Shown here in pieces: positions 1 through 8,057 of a stretch of DNA of 64,000 nucleotides. The notes under the pieces are model-generated. The model ran no database searches. It saw only the letters and a list, made by a program, of their open reading frames with translations, and was not told the DNA's origin. This stretch comes from Couchioplanes caeruleus (lineage in GTDB: Bacteria; Actinomycetota; Actinomycetes; Mycobacteriales; Micromonosporaceae). The stretch lies in contig NZ_RJKL01000001.1 of NCBI RefSeq assembly GCF_003751945.1, positions 372,001-436,000 on the forward strand, read 5' to 3'. The position numbers were made by a program, and so were the translations under genes. Within the stretch, counting starts at the first letter, position 1, and each line of letters opens with the position of its first letter.

Positions 1-155
1 AACTTCCGGAAATCGCCGGTCGTCGGCAGGGCCAGCCGGTGCGGCGGGTCGCAGGCGTCGATCCGTACGTCGAACCAGGGTGCCTGGTCCTCGTTCGCCC
101 TCTGCATCTTGATCGTGCGGCCGGGAGCGGCGTCGCCCTCCCACGGTCCGAACCA
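1..155 (-). pseudogene. SRPBCC (AHSA1-like) domain fragment, runs off left edge
   Basis: Read on the minus strand, this stretch encodes WFGPWEGDAAPGRTIKMQ followed by PWFDVRIDACDPPHRLAL. This is the typical N-terminal third of SRPBCC/START-like proteins related to the Hsp90-ATPase activator AHSA1, which bind hydrophobic ligands. The frame has no start codon before the Trp at about 155 and meets a stop near 204. The first 20-30 residues of the family are therefore missing or shifted out of frame. The rest lies beyond the window. I infer a broken or frameshifted gene; a sequencing indel is equally possible. Confidence 0.45.
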
Positions 156-253
156 GCGCGCGGTGCTCCCCGCCCGTGGGGCGGGTGAACCGGCCCAGCC
201 ACGCGATCAGGTCCGCGAAGCGCGACGCGTCGAGCTCGCGTCTGGCAAGAGAA

Positions 254-280
254 CGGCGGTCGCCCTGAGGACGACCGCCG
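254..280 (-). terminator. Hairpin after the small secreted protein gene
   Basis: A 9-bp perfect inverted repeat (CGGCGGTCG with CGACCGCCG, 9-nt loop) lies 7 bases past the stop of the minus-strand gene ending at 287. There is no T-run, as is common for actinomycete terminators. Confidence 0.55.
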
Positions 281-286
281 GGGCGA

Positions 287-697
287 CTACCTCCCCGCGG
301 GCAGGCCGGCCACGAAGACGGGACAGTGCGCGACCGGATCCGCGGGCGGGACGAGGTGGGCATCGCCGAGCACGTCCGCCGAGGCCTTGGTGATGTTCCT
401 GACCCCCCGCTCGTCCTCGTACGCCTGCAGCGCGCTCACATACCGGTTGTTACCGAGCGGGTAGAGCACTAGCTGTATCCCGTCGATGTAGGCGCAGGCC
501 GACTCGTCCCGGCCCCAGCCCATGATGTGGTGGCCGCCGTAGCGCTGCGCGAAGAATCCGGTCCGGTCGGCGCCGGCCGATGCGGCGACGGCCTGCGCGA
601 CCGGTTCCGGCGCGGCGGCCGCGCCGGCGGGGCCGGCGGTGCCGACCAGGCCGGCAGTGACCACCAGCGCGGCCGCCAGGGTGGGGATTGCTCGCAT
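287..697 (-). CDS. Small secreted protein of unknown function
   Basis: The 136-residue product starts MRAIPTLAAALVVTAGL and has a clear Sec signal peptide ending near AGPAGAAAA. The mature part is about 105 residues with two cysteines (in ESACAYID and VAHCPVF) that could form one disulfide. The start at 697 is chosen because GAGGAG sits at proper spacing, and the longer upstream frame has no signal sequence. No family is recognised. It is transcribed away from the tyrosinase operon, and the shared 230-bp intergenic region may hold promoters for both. Any link to melanin formation is only positional. Confidence 0.75.
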   Translation of the reverse strand: MRAIPTLAAALVVTAGLVGTAGPAGAAAAPEPVAQAVAASAGADRTGFFAQRYGGHHIMGWGRDESACAYIDGIQLVLYPLGNNRYVSALQAYEDERGVRNITKASADVLGDAHLVPPADPVAHCPVFVAGLPAGR

Positions 698-929
698 GGA
701 AACTCCTCGGATTCTTGCCTGTTTTCCGTCCAGGCACGGGCAGTCCATCGTCCACCTATCAGTGACGAATGTCGATCCCCAATGGCTGAAAGGCTCGTCA
801 TCCGCCACGACCGTCCAATTGCGAGCCACCGGCTACTGGCAGTAGCTTTTCTCCAGTCGACGCGGTCGATGGAAAAGGGCGACCACAAGATGCCCGTACC
901 GAATGGCTTTCTTCCAGAAGAGGATTCCT

Positions 930-1373
930 ATGGCCGACATGAGCCGACGTGAGGTCCTGCGCTACGGCGCCGCCGCAGCGGTGAGCGCCGCGACCGTCGC
1001 GGTGGGGGTGCAGAGCATCACCGCCGCCCGGTCCGACGCGGCACCGCAGCGCGCCGCCGCGGATCCGCGCGACTTCGACGAGATCTACAAAGGCAAGAAG
1101 ATCAAGGGTAAACACAACTCCAACGGCAAGCACGAGCTGCACATCAACAACAAGAAGCTCGCGCTGACCCCCATCGACACGCTGTTCGTGCCGGAGGACG
1201 GGTCCGCACCGCACGTGGGCGTCGGCTACATCAGCGCCGTCAACCACTACGACCCGATGGAGATCGACGGCGACAAGCACAAGGACGGCCTGAAGAAGCT
1301 GGCCAAGAAGGTGGTCGACACCCTGGGCGAGTTCGAGCTCAGCGACGAGGCGGGCCTGGCGCACCACCACTGA
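930..1373 (+). CDS. melC1: Tyrosinase co-factor/copper chaperone MelC1
   Basis: The 147-residue protein has a twin-arginine signal (SRREVLRYGAAAAVSAATVA) and the MelC1 body (DFDEIYKGKKIKG, VNHYD). In this family MelC1 binds apo-tyrosinase, delivers copper and carries the enzyme, which has no signal of its own, through the Tat pathway. The start at 930 follows GAAGAGG by 6 bases. The ORF could open 9 codons earlier, but no ribosome site supports that. The C-terminus ends in HHH, plausibly copper-binding. The tyrosinase gene follows after 56 bases, the standard melC operon order. Confidence 0.93.
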   Translation: MADMSRREVLRYGAAAAVSAATVAVGVQSITAARSDAAPQRAAADPRDFDEIYKGKKIKGKHNSNGKHELHINNKKLALTPIDTLFVPEDGSAPHVGVGYISAVNHYDPMEIDGDKHKDGLKKLAKKVVDTLGEFELSDEAGLAHHH

Positions 1374-1429
1374 CCACGGTGTCCACACGCCCCACCCCCC
1401 TCCTCGACCATTCGAAAGGTGACCGAACA

Positions 1430-2236
1430 ATGGCTGTCGCACGCAAGAGTGTCGCCGCTCTGACCTCCACGGAGAAGACCGCGTTCATCAACGCACTCCG
1501 CCAGTTCAAGACGACGTCCGCCAACGGGCGCAACTACAACTGGTACATCGACCAGCACATCGCATTCTTCGCCCGGACCTCGGACAACATCAGCCACGCG
1601 CACCAGTCACCGTCGTTCTTCCCGTGGCACCGCGAGTGTCTGCGGCTGCTGGAGTTCGACCTGCAGACGGTCAGCGACAACCCGAACATCTTCATCCCGT
1701 ACTGGGACTGGACGGCCAGCGCCACGCCGTTCACCGCCGACTTCCTCGGCGCGATCACCAGCGGCAGCGTCTCCAGCGGCAACTTCAGCCCGTCCTGGGG
1801 CTGGGCGATCTACCGGAGCAGCATCGCCACCACGTTCCTGCAGCGCCGGCTCGGCCAGAACGCCACCCGCCCCACCGCCACCACGGTGAGCACGGTCCAG
1901 GGCTACTCGGTGTACGACCAGTCGCCGTGGAACTCGACGGTGATCAACAGCTACCGCAACCGCAACGAGATCGACCTGCACAACCGGGTGCACAACTACG
2001 TGGGCGGTCACATGGGCACCCGCGAGGCGCCCAACGACCCGGTCTTCTGGCTGCACCACTGCAACGTCGACCGGCTGTGGTGGCAGTGGCAGCGCAGCCG
2101 CGGCGTCGACACCTACCTGCCGCGCACGGGCACGACCGGCGTCATCGACAACGCCGAGACGATGCGCCCGTTCGCCACCGGCCGGACGCCGTCGGCGGTG
2201 CGCGACATCAGCACCCTCAACTACAGCTACGCCTGA
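1430..2236 (+). CDS. melC2: Tyrosinase MelC2 (type-3 copper monophenol oxidase)
   Basis: The 268-residue enzyme oxidises tyrosine to dopaquinone, the first step of melanin formation. The six copper ligands are visible. CuA is H43, H58 and H67 (PSFFPWHR); CuB is H184, H188 (DLHNRVHNY) and H210 (DPVFWLHHCNVDRLW). Their spacing matches Streptomyces MelC2. There is no signal peptide, so export depends on MelC1 upstream. The start at 1430 has a GAAAGG ribosome site. A strong hairpin at 2248-2276 ends the operon. Length is normal for the short bacterial tyrosinases. Confidence 0.95.
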   Translation: MAVARKSVAALTSTEKTAFINALRQFKTTSANGRNYNWYIDQHIAFFARTSDNISHAHQSPSFFPWHRECLRLLEFDLQTVSDNPNIFIPYWDWTASATPFTADFLGAITSGSVSSGNFSPSWGWAIYRSSIATTFLQRRLGQNATRPTATTVSTVQGYSVYDQSPWNSTVINSYRNRNEIDLHNRVHNYVGGHMGTREAPNDPVFWLHHCNVDRLWWQWQRSRGVDTYLPRTGTTGVIDNAETMRPFATGRTPSAVRDISTLNYSYA

Positions 2237-2247
2237 CCCCGGATCCC

Positions 2248-2276
2248 GAGGCGGCACTCCCGGCGGGTGCCGCCTC
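2248..2276. terminator. Bidirectional terminator between melC2 and the convergent gene
   Basis: A 10-bp perfect stem (GAGGCGGCAC/GTGCCGCCTC) with a 9-nt loop lies 11 bases after the melC2 stop. It reaches into the stop codon of the convergent minus-strand gene ending at 2275, so it can serve both. Confidence 0.7.
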
Positions 2277-2772
2277 AGCCGGGCAGCGTGATGTCCAGCC
2301 GCCGGGCGAGTTCCCGGTGTGCGTCGACGACCGCGCCGACGAAGCGCGCCAGCACACGCTCCGGCGGTTCGGGCCGGGTCAGGCGCAGCCAGTACACCTC
2401 CCGCTCGAGGTGCGCGGTGGAGATGACGCCGGGCCCCCGCGCGAGCGCCAGCTCCACGAGGTCGTCGGAGACCTCGGTGTAACCGCCGGTGTCGACGATG
2501 GCCTTGACCCCGCAGTCGATCAGAAGCTCCCACGCCCGCCCGTCGGCCGTCACCACCTCCAGCAGGCCGGGAAGATCCTCGCGGTCGACGGCCAGCTCCG
2601 CGTTTCCCGGGTCGTCGGCGATGGCGAGGAACACCCGCGGCGCCCGGGCGAGCGCCGCCACTACGGCCGGCTCACCGGCCAGCGTCGCACCCTCGTACTC
2701 GAGGGCCGGGTCGTCGGCGATGAACCCGATGTCGACGGGCGCCAGCACGCGGCGCCGCAGCCACCCCCACAC
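2275..2772 (-). CDS. Conserved hypothetical protein, about 165 residues
   Basis: The product reads like a soluble globular protein (PVDIGFIADDPALEYEG, WELLIDCGVKAIVDTGGYTE, LEREVYWLRLTRPEPPERV) with high third-position GC. No named family is recognised. A GTG start at 2772 is chosen because AAGGATGGG lies just upstream. The open frame continues to 2976, but that extension overlaps the gene ending at 2831 and has shadow-like composition. The gene follows the next one by 58 bases on the same strand and may share its transcript. Confidence 0.6.
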   Translation of the reverse strand: MWGWLRRRVLAPVDIGFIADDPALEYEGATLAGEPAVVAALARAPRVFLAIADDPGNAELAVDREDLPGLLEVVTADGRAWELLIDCGVKAIVDTGGYTEVSDDLVELALARGPGVISTAHLEREVYWLRLTRPEPPERVLARFVGAVVDAHRELARRLDITLPG

Positions 2773-2830
2773 GTACCCATCCTTGCGGAGGACCCGGGCC
2801 GGCCCTGCGCGTTCGCCGAATCCCGGAGGA

Positions 2831-3175
2831 TCACGCCGGCCGGACGTCCAGCAGCTCCGGTGGGGGGAACTCGTCCGGATGCTCGTCTTCGGCGCCGACC
2901 CACTCGATGCCACCGAGGAGCTCCCCGCGCCGGGCGTCCTCGACCGTGTACAGGAACAGGCCGTCCGAGCCATCACGGACGCCCGCGTCGACCTGGATCG
3001 TCATCCCCCGGCCGAGGTCCTGCTGGAAGTCGACGGACGGGCAACCGCAGCCGCACACGCCGACCACCCTCGCCTCGGGAGCCTGGCGCCGCAGGTTCTC
3101 GACACCGGCGAAGTCGACGGCCAGCAGCGCCACGAGCACGGCCTGCTCCCGCTGGGTCAATGACCTCGGCTCCAT
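2831..3175 (-). CDS. Conserved hypothetical protein with CGCGCPSVDF motif
   Basis: A small soluble protein of about 114 residues (start SLTQREQAVLVALLAVDFAG) carrying a cysteine cluster VVGVCGCGCPSVDF that looks metal- or redox-related. Similar small proteins with this cysteine pattern occur in actinomycetes, but I know of no function. The start is uncertain: ATG at 3175 matches the expected N-terminus, while ATG at 3190 would add MIIII. Neither has a good ribosome site. It is divergent from the folP-like gene, 59 bases away. Confidence 0.6.
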   Translation of the reverse strand: MEPRSLTQREQAVLVALLAVDFAGVENLRRQAPEARVVGVCGCGCPSVDFQQDLGRGMTIQVDAGVRDGSDGLFLYTVEDARRGELLGGIEWVGAEDEHPDEFPPPELLDVRPA

Positions 3176-3222
3176 GATGATGATGATCATCCCATCGGCG
3201 GACGTCGCCGGGACTTCCGGGC

Positions 3223-3228
3223 TAGTCT
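3223..3228 (+). promoter_or_regulatory. -10 element TAGTCT, leaderless promoter of folP-like gene
   Basis: TAGTCT ends 6 bases before the GTG start at 3235, which would place the transcription start at or next to the start codon. No ribosome site is present. No convincing -35 box is visible. Confidence 0.5.
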
Positions 3229-3234
3229 CCCGGC

Positions 3235-4119
3235 GTGAGTGACTACGCACCCCCGCTGATCAGCGCCGAACGGGTCATCGGCGGCCGCCGGTACGACTTC
3301 TCCCGCCGGGTGGCGGTGATGGCGATCGTGAACCGTACGCCGGACTCCTTCCACGACCGGGGCCGCACGTTCGCCCTGGACCGGGCCACCGAGGCGGTGC
3401 GCTCGGCCGCGGAGGCGGGTGCGGACTGGATCGACATCGGCGGCGTGCCGTTCGCGCCGGGGCCGGAGGTGTCGACGAGCGAGGAACTCGACCGGGTGCT
3501 GCCGGTGGTCGAGGCGGCGCAGGGGATGGCGGTGGTCTCGGTCGACACCTTCCGGCCGGAGGTCGCCCGCGAGGTGATCAAGGCGGGTGCCGGGGTCGTC
3601 AACGACACGTCGGGCCTGCGGGACCCCGCGATGGCGGACGTGGTCGCGGGCACGGACGCCGCCCTCGTGATCACGCACAGCCTGGCCGCGCCGCGGACGC
3701 CGTACCCGGGTCCCACGTACGGGGATGTGACCGCCGAGGTGGCGGACTACCTGCGGCGGCGGGTCCGGCTGGCGCTGGACCGCGGCGTACGCCCGGAGCA
3801 GATCATCATCGATCCCGGCCACGACCTCAACAAGAACACGCTCCACACGCTGGAGGTGACCCGGCGCCTGCACGAGATCGCGGACATCGGCCATCCCCTG
3901 CTGGCGGCGGTGAGCAACAAGGACTTCATCGGCGAGACCCTCGACCTGCCGCAGCGCGAACGCCTCTCCGGCACCCTGGCGGCGGTCGTCTTCTGCGTGC
4001 TGCGCGGCGCCCGCATCGTCCGCGTGCACGACGTGCGTCCGGCGGTGGAGGCGGTCCGGATGACCGAGGCGATGCTGGGACTGCGCGAGCCGGCGTACAC
4101 CCGGCACAACATGCCTTAG
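3235..4119 (+). CDS. folP: Dihydropteroate-synthase paralogue, FolP2-like
   Basis: The 294-residue TIM-barrel protein has the family landmarks MAIVNRTPDSFHDRG near the N-terminus, SVDTFRPEVA, NDTSGLRDPAM, IIDPGHDLNKNT, SNKDFIGE and a C-terminal RIVRVHDV. True DHPS joins p-aminobenzoate to the pterin pyrophosphate. Here the sulfa/pABA loop, normally DIGGESTRPG, reads DIGGVPFAPGPEV, which is the pattern of mycobacterial FolP2. That paralogue is generally regarded as not replacing FolP1. The substrate is therefore open. GTG start at 3235 with a leaderless promoter. The gene ends convergently, overlapping the TetR stop by 4 bases. Confidence 0.85.
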   Translation: MSDYAPPLISAERVIGGRRYDFSRRVAVMAIVNRTPDSFHDRGRTFALDRATEAVRSAAEAGADWIDIGGVPFAPGPEVSTSEELDRVLPVVEAAQGMAVVSVDTFRPEVAREVIKAGAGVVNDTSGLRDPAMADVVAGTDAALVITHSLAAPRTPYPGPTYGDVTAEVADYLRRRVRLALDRGVRPEQIIIDPGHDLNKNTLHTLEVTRRLHEIADIGHPLLAAVSNKDFIGETLDLPQRERLSGTLAAVVFCVLRGARIVRVHDVRPAVEAVRMTEAMLGLREPAYTRHNMP

Positions 4120-4685
4120 GCCTTGTCGGGGCCGAGCAGCTCGATCATCCACGGTTCGCGGGGCACCGCGTCCGGGCCGACCACGCGCATCGCGCCCAGG
4201 CAGGTCAGCAGCATGCCCTCGGCGAGGAACCCGCGGGCCTCGTCCTCGCCGGCGCCGGTCAGCTCCCGGACCGTACGGTAGATCCGGCCGAAGCAGTCCC
4301 GCACGACCGGCCCGATCGAGGGGTCGGCGCTCGCGGTGAAGCCGTGCAGTAGCACGGTGATCAGCTCCCGCTCGGCGAGCAGGTCGTCGTAGGCGGCGCC
4401 GAGGCTGGCCAGGGTGGGCTCCTCGGCGGCGGCCCGCCGGAACCGCTGCTCGATGCGGTCGCCCGCGCGCCGGACGGTGTCGAGGAAGAGCTGCTGCTTG
4501 GTGCCGAAGATCCTGATCACGTACGGCTGGGACACCCCGGCCAGCCGGGCGACCTGGTCGGTGGTGGTGCCGGAGTAGCCGCCGGCGGAGAAGGCGGTCA
4601 GGGCGGCGCGGAGCAACTGCTCCTGGCGTTCCTCGGCGGTAAGGCGGGTGCGGGCCACGTTCCCGACGCTACCTTGCCAAGGCAT
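4116..4685 (-). CDS. TetR-family repressor, divergent from MFS exporter
   Basis: A 189-residue one-domain regulator. The N-terminal helix-turn-helix spans about residues 18-64 (TTDQVARLAGVSQPYVIRIFGTK); the rest is the ligand-binding helical domain. It faces an exporter gene across a short region holding a perfect inverted repeat, so it most likely represses that exporter and itself and is released by the exported drug. A GTG at 4658 (VARTRLTAEER) is an alternative start; with ATG at 4685 the operator lies only 5 bases upstream. Confidence 0.88.
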   Translation of the reverse strand: MPWQGSVGNVARTRLTAEERQEQLLRAALTAFSAGGYSGTTTDQVARLAGVSQPYVIRIFGTKQQLFLDTVRRAGDRIEQRFRRAAAEEPTLASLGAAYDDLLAERELITVLLHGFTASADPSIGPVVRDCFGRIYRTVRELTGAGEDEARGFLAEGMLLTCLGAMRVVGPDAVPREPWMIELLGPDKA

Positions 4686-4689
4686 CGGT

Positions 4690-4722
4690 TGATAACTAAG
4701 GTGGCGGCGTCGTTAGTTATCA
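4690..4722. promoter_or_regulatory. TetR operator: perfect 10-bp inverted repeat
   Basis: TGATAACTAA and TTAGTTATCA form perfect arms around a 13-base GC-rich spacer. The right arm also belongs to a second overlapping repeat, GTTAT-6-ATAAC (4716-4731). The sites sit exactly between the divergent TetR and MFS starts and are AT-rich in a GC-rich genome. Confidence 0.8.
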
Positions 4723-4746
4723 GTGAATAACAACTAGGAGCGCGCG

Positions 4747-6150
4747 ATGACCGCCGTCCTCGACCGGCCGGCACCTCCGGCCACCCGCCCGCTGGCCGCG
4801 GTGCTGGCCGCCGTCGGCATCCCCACCTTCATGGTCACCCTCGACAACCTCGTGGTCACCACGGCGCTTCCGGTCATCCGCACCGAGCTCGGCGCCTCCC
4901 TGGCCGACCTGCAGTGGTTCGTCAACGCGTACACGCTGCCCTTCGCCGCCTTCCTGCTCACCGCCGCCGCCCTGGGCGACCGGCTCGGGCGCCGGCGGGT
5001 GTTCATCGCCGGGATCGTCGTCTTCACGCTCGCGTCCGCGGCCGCCGCGCTCGCCACCGAGCCGTGGATGCTCACCGCGGCGCGGGCGGTGCAGGGGCTG
5101 GCCGGCGCCGCCGTCGCTCCCCTGTCGCTGACGCTGCTGGCCCAGGCCGTACCCGAGAAGTTGCGCAACGCCGCGGTCGGCATCTGGGGTGGCATCAACG
5201 GCCTCGGCGTCGCCGTCGGCCCGGTGGTCGGCGGCGCCGTCGTGGAGGGTCTGCACTGGTCGTGGATCTTCTGGCTCAACGTGCCCGTCGGGGTGCTCGC
5301 CGTCGTGCTGGCGACGACCGTGCTGCGCGAGTCGCGCGGCGGTGCACCCCGGCTGGACCCCCTCGGCCTGCTGCTGTCCGCGGCCGGGATGCTCTCGCTC
5401 GTCTGGGGCGTGGTGGACGGCCCCGAGCACGGCTGGACGTCGGCCCGGGTGCTCGGCATGCTCGGCGCCGGCGGCGCCCTGCTCGCCCTCTTCGTCGCGT
5501 GGCAGCGGCGCAACCCCACGCCGATGCTGCCCCTCAGCCTGTTCCGCTCCCGCGGGTTCGGCCTGGTCAGCGTCGTCACCCTGACCTTCTCGGCGGGCAC
5601 GTTCGGCGCGGTGTTCCTGCTCGCCCAGTTCTTCCAGGTCGTGCAGGGGCTCAGCCCGCTGGCGTCGGGCGTACGCACGCTGCCGTGGACCATGGCCCCG
5701 ATGGTCGTCGCTCCGCTGGCGGGCATCTTCGCCGACCGCCTCGGACTGCGCAACCTCATCGTCGCCGGGCAGGCACTGCTCGCCGCGGGCGTGCTCTGGA
5801 TCGCCGTGGCGACCACGACCACCGTCTCCTACGGCGACCTGGTGGTCGCGTTCGTCCTGGCCGGGGTCGGCATGGGCCTGACCTTCGCGCCGATCAGCAC
5901 GATGGCCCTGGCAAGCGTGCGGCCGCAGGAGAACGGCGTCGCCTCCGGCGCCAACAACACCATCCGCGAGCTGGGCATCGCCGTCGGCGTCGCGGTCCTG
6001 GCCTCGGTCTTCAGCGAGTACGGTGGCTACACCTCGCCGCAGTCCTTCGTGGACGGCGTCGTGCCGGCGGTCATCGTCGGCGCCGCCGTGATCGCGGTGG
6101 GCGCCGTCGTGGCAACTCTGCTCCCCGCACGGCCCGCGCCCCGGGACTAG
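4747..6150 (+). CDS. MFS drug exporter, DHA2 (EmrB/QacA) type
   Basis: The 467-residue protein has about 14 hydrophobic segments and the MFS signatures GDRLGRRRVF (motif A, loop 2-3), ARAVQGLAGAAVAPLSL (motif B/C region), WRWxFWLNVPVG-like WSWIFWLNVPVG and a C-terminal GANNTIRELGIAVGVA. DHA2 members export lipophilic drugs by proton antiport. The ATG at 4747 follows AGGAG by 6 bases. Regulation by the divergent TetR protein through the palindrome at 4690-4722 is inferred. Confidence 0.9.
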   Translation: MTAVLDRPAPPATRPLAAVLAAVGIPTFMVTLDNLVVTTALPVIRTELGASLADLQWFVNAYTLPFAAFLLTAAALGDRLGRRRVFIAGIVVFTLASAAAALATEPWMLTAARAVQGLAGAAVAPLSLTLLAQAVPEKLRNAAVGIWGGINGLGVAVGPVVGGAVVEGLHWSWIFWLNVPVGVLAVVLATTVLRESRGGAPRLDPLGLLLSAAGMLSLVWGVVDGPEHGWTSARVLGMLGAGGALLALFVAWQRRNPTPMLPLSLFRSRGFGLVSVVTLTFSAGTFGAVFLLAQFFQVVQGLSPLASGVRTLPWTMAPMVVAPLAGIFADRLGLRNLIVAGQALLAAGVLWIAVATTTTVSYGDLVVAFVLAGVGMGLTFAPISTMALASVRPQENGVASGANNTIRELGIAVGVAVLASVFSEYGGYTSPQSFVDGVVPAVIVGAAVIAVGAVVATLLPARPAPRD

Positions 6151-6160
6151 CCGGTCCGCG

Positions 6161-6241
6161 GGCGCTTGCACCCGCTTCGAGAAACTCGCCGTGCGCTACG
6201 CAGCAACCGTGACCATCGCCGCGATCAACGAGTGGCTATGA
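6161..6241 (+). pseudogene. C-terminal scar of an IS5-family transposase
   Basis: The plus frame reads FEKLAVRYAATVTIAAINEW then Leu and TGA, the characteristic last residues of actinobacterial IS5-type DDE transposases. Nothing upstream belongs to a transposase; the MFS gene ends only 11 bases before. It is a 27-codon relic of an element otherwise lost. Confidence 0.6.
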
Positions 6242-6255
6242 CTTCGATACACGCC

Positions 6256-6858
6256 CTAGATCCAGCCTTGTTCCCACGCTCGGTACGCCGCCGCGTGCCG
6301 GGTGTCGGCGCCGAGCTTGGCCATCGCCGCGGACAGGTAGTTGCGCACGGTGCCGGGCGCCAGGTGGACCGCCGCAGCGATGTCGGCGATCGGGGCGCCA
6401 CCACGGGCGGCTCCGAGGACCTCCAGTTCGCGGGGCGTCAGTGGGCACTCGTTCTCGGTCAGGGCGCTCGCCGCGATCTCCGGGTCGACGTACCGGCGGC
6501 CCGCGTGCACGGTCCGGATGATCTCGGCGAGCCGCGCGGCCGGTGTGGTCTTCGGGACGAAGCCGCTGACCCCGGCGGTGAGTGCGCGCCGCAGTACCGC
6601 CGGGCGGGCATGCCGGGTGACCAGGACTATCGGGATGGCCAGCCGGGTCCGGATCTCGGATGCGGCACGCAATCCGTCGCCTGGGGGCATCTCCAGGTCG
6701 AGGACGGCCAGATCGGGCCGTTGCCGTACGGCCACCTCGACCGCGGCGACGCTGTCCGACGCCTCGGCCACCACGGTCAGGTCGTGTTCCAGCGTGAGCA
6801 AGGCGGCCAGCGCGCCGCGGAGCAGGTCCTCGTCGTCGGCCAGCAGCAGCCGGATCAT
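6256..6858 (-). CDS. NarL/FixJ-type response regulator
   Basis: 200 residues. The receiver domain (MIRLLLADDEDLLRGALAALL) has its phospho-acceptor Asp in LAVLDLEMPPGDG and the conserved Lys in GFVPKTTPA. The C-terminal LuxR-type HTH is LTPRELEVL...IADIAAAVHLAPGTVRNYLS. Its ATG overlaps the kinase stop by 4 bases (ATGA), so the pair is translationally coupled. Such DesK/DesR-like pairs typically control a neighbouring ABC exporter, here the divergent genes at 8133-9604. Confidence 0.93.
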   Translation of the reverse strand: MIRLLLADDEDLLRGALAALLTLEHDLTVVAEASDSVAAVEVAVRQRPDLAVLDLEMPPGDGLRAASEIRTRLAIPIVLVTRHARPAVLRRALTAGVSGFVPKTTPAARLAEIIRTVHAGRRYVDPEIAASALTENECPLTPRELEVLGAARGGAPIADIAAAVHLAPGTVRNYLSAAMAKLGADTRHAAAYRAWEQGWI

Positions 6859-8006
6859 CGGGCGGCCGGCATCGGTAGGCTGGCCTGGACGGTGAAGCTG
6901 TCCGCGGTGCGGGTGGATCGCAGGCAGCCGCCGGCGGCCGTCAGGCGGTCCCGCAACCCGGCCAGGCCGCCCGCCGGCCCGGTCGGCTCCAGCGGCGCGT
7001 CGTTGACGAAGCGCAGCACCAGGGTGCCGGCTTCGGCGATCAGGACGATGTCGCAGCGACGGGCGGTGCTGTGCCGCAGCACGTTGGTGGTGCACTCCCG
7101 GGCCACCAGGCCGAGCAGGTTCCCCACCGTGGGCGGTAGGAGCGGTAGGCCGTCGGGACGGGAGATCGTCGACTCGATGCCGGCGGCCTCGAGTACCCGG
7201 GCGGCGTTGGCTATCTCGGTTTCCAGCGACACCGCGCGGTAGCCGCGGACGAGTTCGCGGGTGTCGCCCAGGGCTCTGCGGGCCAGCACCTGCACCTCAC
7301 GCATCTGCGCGACGGCCCGTGCCGGATCGATGTCAGCCAGCCGTTCCGCCAGCTCGCTCTTGAGCGCGATGACCTGCAGGTTGTGCCCTTGGATGTCGTG
7401 CAGCTCGGCCGCGAAACGCTGCCGTTCGTCGGTGATCGCGGTGGTTCGTTCCGCTCTGCGGGCCTGCTCGAGGCGCTCCGCGACAGTAGACATCCACACC
7501 TGCGCGTACAGGGCCGCGGCGCACAGTACGGTGATGCCCGCATCGGTCAGGGCGTCTGCCGCTGCGGCCGGCTCGATCGACCAGGAGCCGGCCAGCGATG
7601 CGCCGAACGCCAGTGCGGTCCCGGCCGGCCAGACGACGCGGCCGGGCCATCCGGCACCGGCATGTACTGCGGCGAGTACCGCGGCCAACGGCAGTGCCCA
7701 GGGGAATCCGCCGGAGTGCACCCGCTGCGCGTAGAGCAGGATCGCGCCAGCGCCGGTCGCGGCCACGGCGGTGACCACGGCCGGCGGGGGCGGAGTACCG
7801 AGGACCGGCACGGCGAAGAGGCGACCGGAGACCGCGCACACCGTCAGCGCGACGGCGAGCACCATGCCCGCGGCCGCCGGAGCGGGGTCGGTCCGCACCT
7901 CGGAGGCGAGGATCACCACCATTCCCACCAGGCAGCCGACGAGTCCCCACCACGTGAGCTTGCGCAGCAGGACCAGGCCAGTGGAGGGTTCGGTCGACGC
8001 GGTCAC
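6855..8006 (-). CDS. DesK-type membrane sensor histidine kinase
   Basis: 383 residues with about six N-terminal membrane helices (residues 10-165), then the HisKA_3 dimerisation box with phospho-acceptor His in AAELHDIQGHNLQVIALK. The short HATPase domain follows (ECTTNVLRHSTA, GGLAGLRDRLTAAGG). It phosphorylates the coupled response regulator. The GTG at 8006 is chosen because the 20 residues before it look unlike protein and overlap the divergent promoter; the ribosome site is weak. Confidence 0.9.
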   Translation of the reverse strand: MTASTEPSTGLVLLRKLTWWGLVGCLVGMVVILASEVRTDPAPAAAGMVLAVALTVCAVSGRLFAVPVLGTPPPPAVVTAVAATGAGAILLYAQRVHSGGFPWALPLAAVLAAVHAGAGWPGRVVWPAGTALAFGASLAGSWSIEPAAAADALTDAGITVLCAAALYAQVWMSTVAERLEQARRAERTTAITDERQRFAAELHDIQGHNLQVIALKSELAERLADIDPARAVAQMREVQVLARRALGDTRELVRGYRAVSLETEIANAARVLEAAGIESTISRPDGLPLLPPTVGNLLGLVARECTTNVLRHSTARRCDIVLIAEAGTLVLRFVNDAPLEPTGPAGGLAGLRDRLTAAGGCLRSTRTADSFTVQASLPMPAAR

Positions 8007-8057
8007 GCCACCATTCTGCGCGCTGGCACGGCGCGGAAGCCGCCTCGCCCGGCACAT

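Noticed and set aside
2772..2976. N-terminal extension of the hypothetical gene ending at 2275
   Set aside because: It overlaps the gene ending at 2831 and has shadow-like Ser/Arg-rich composition.
4720..6171. Long minus-strand frames opposite the MFS gene, and similar ones opposite HtpG, RecQ, the propeller protein and others
   Set aside because: Their Arg/Gly/His-rich composition and perfect overlap with a recognised gene show they are GC-driven shadows.
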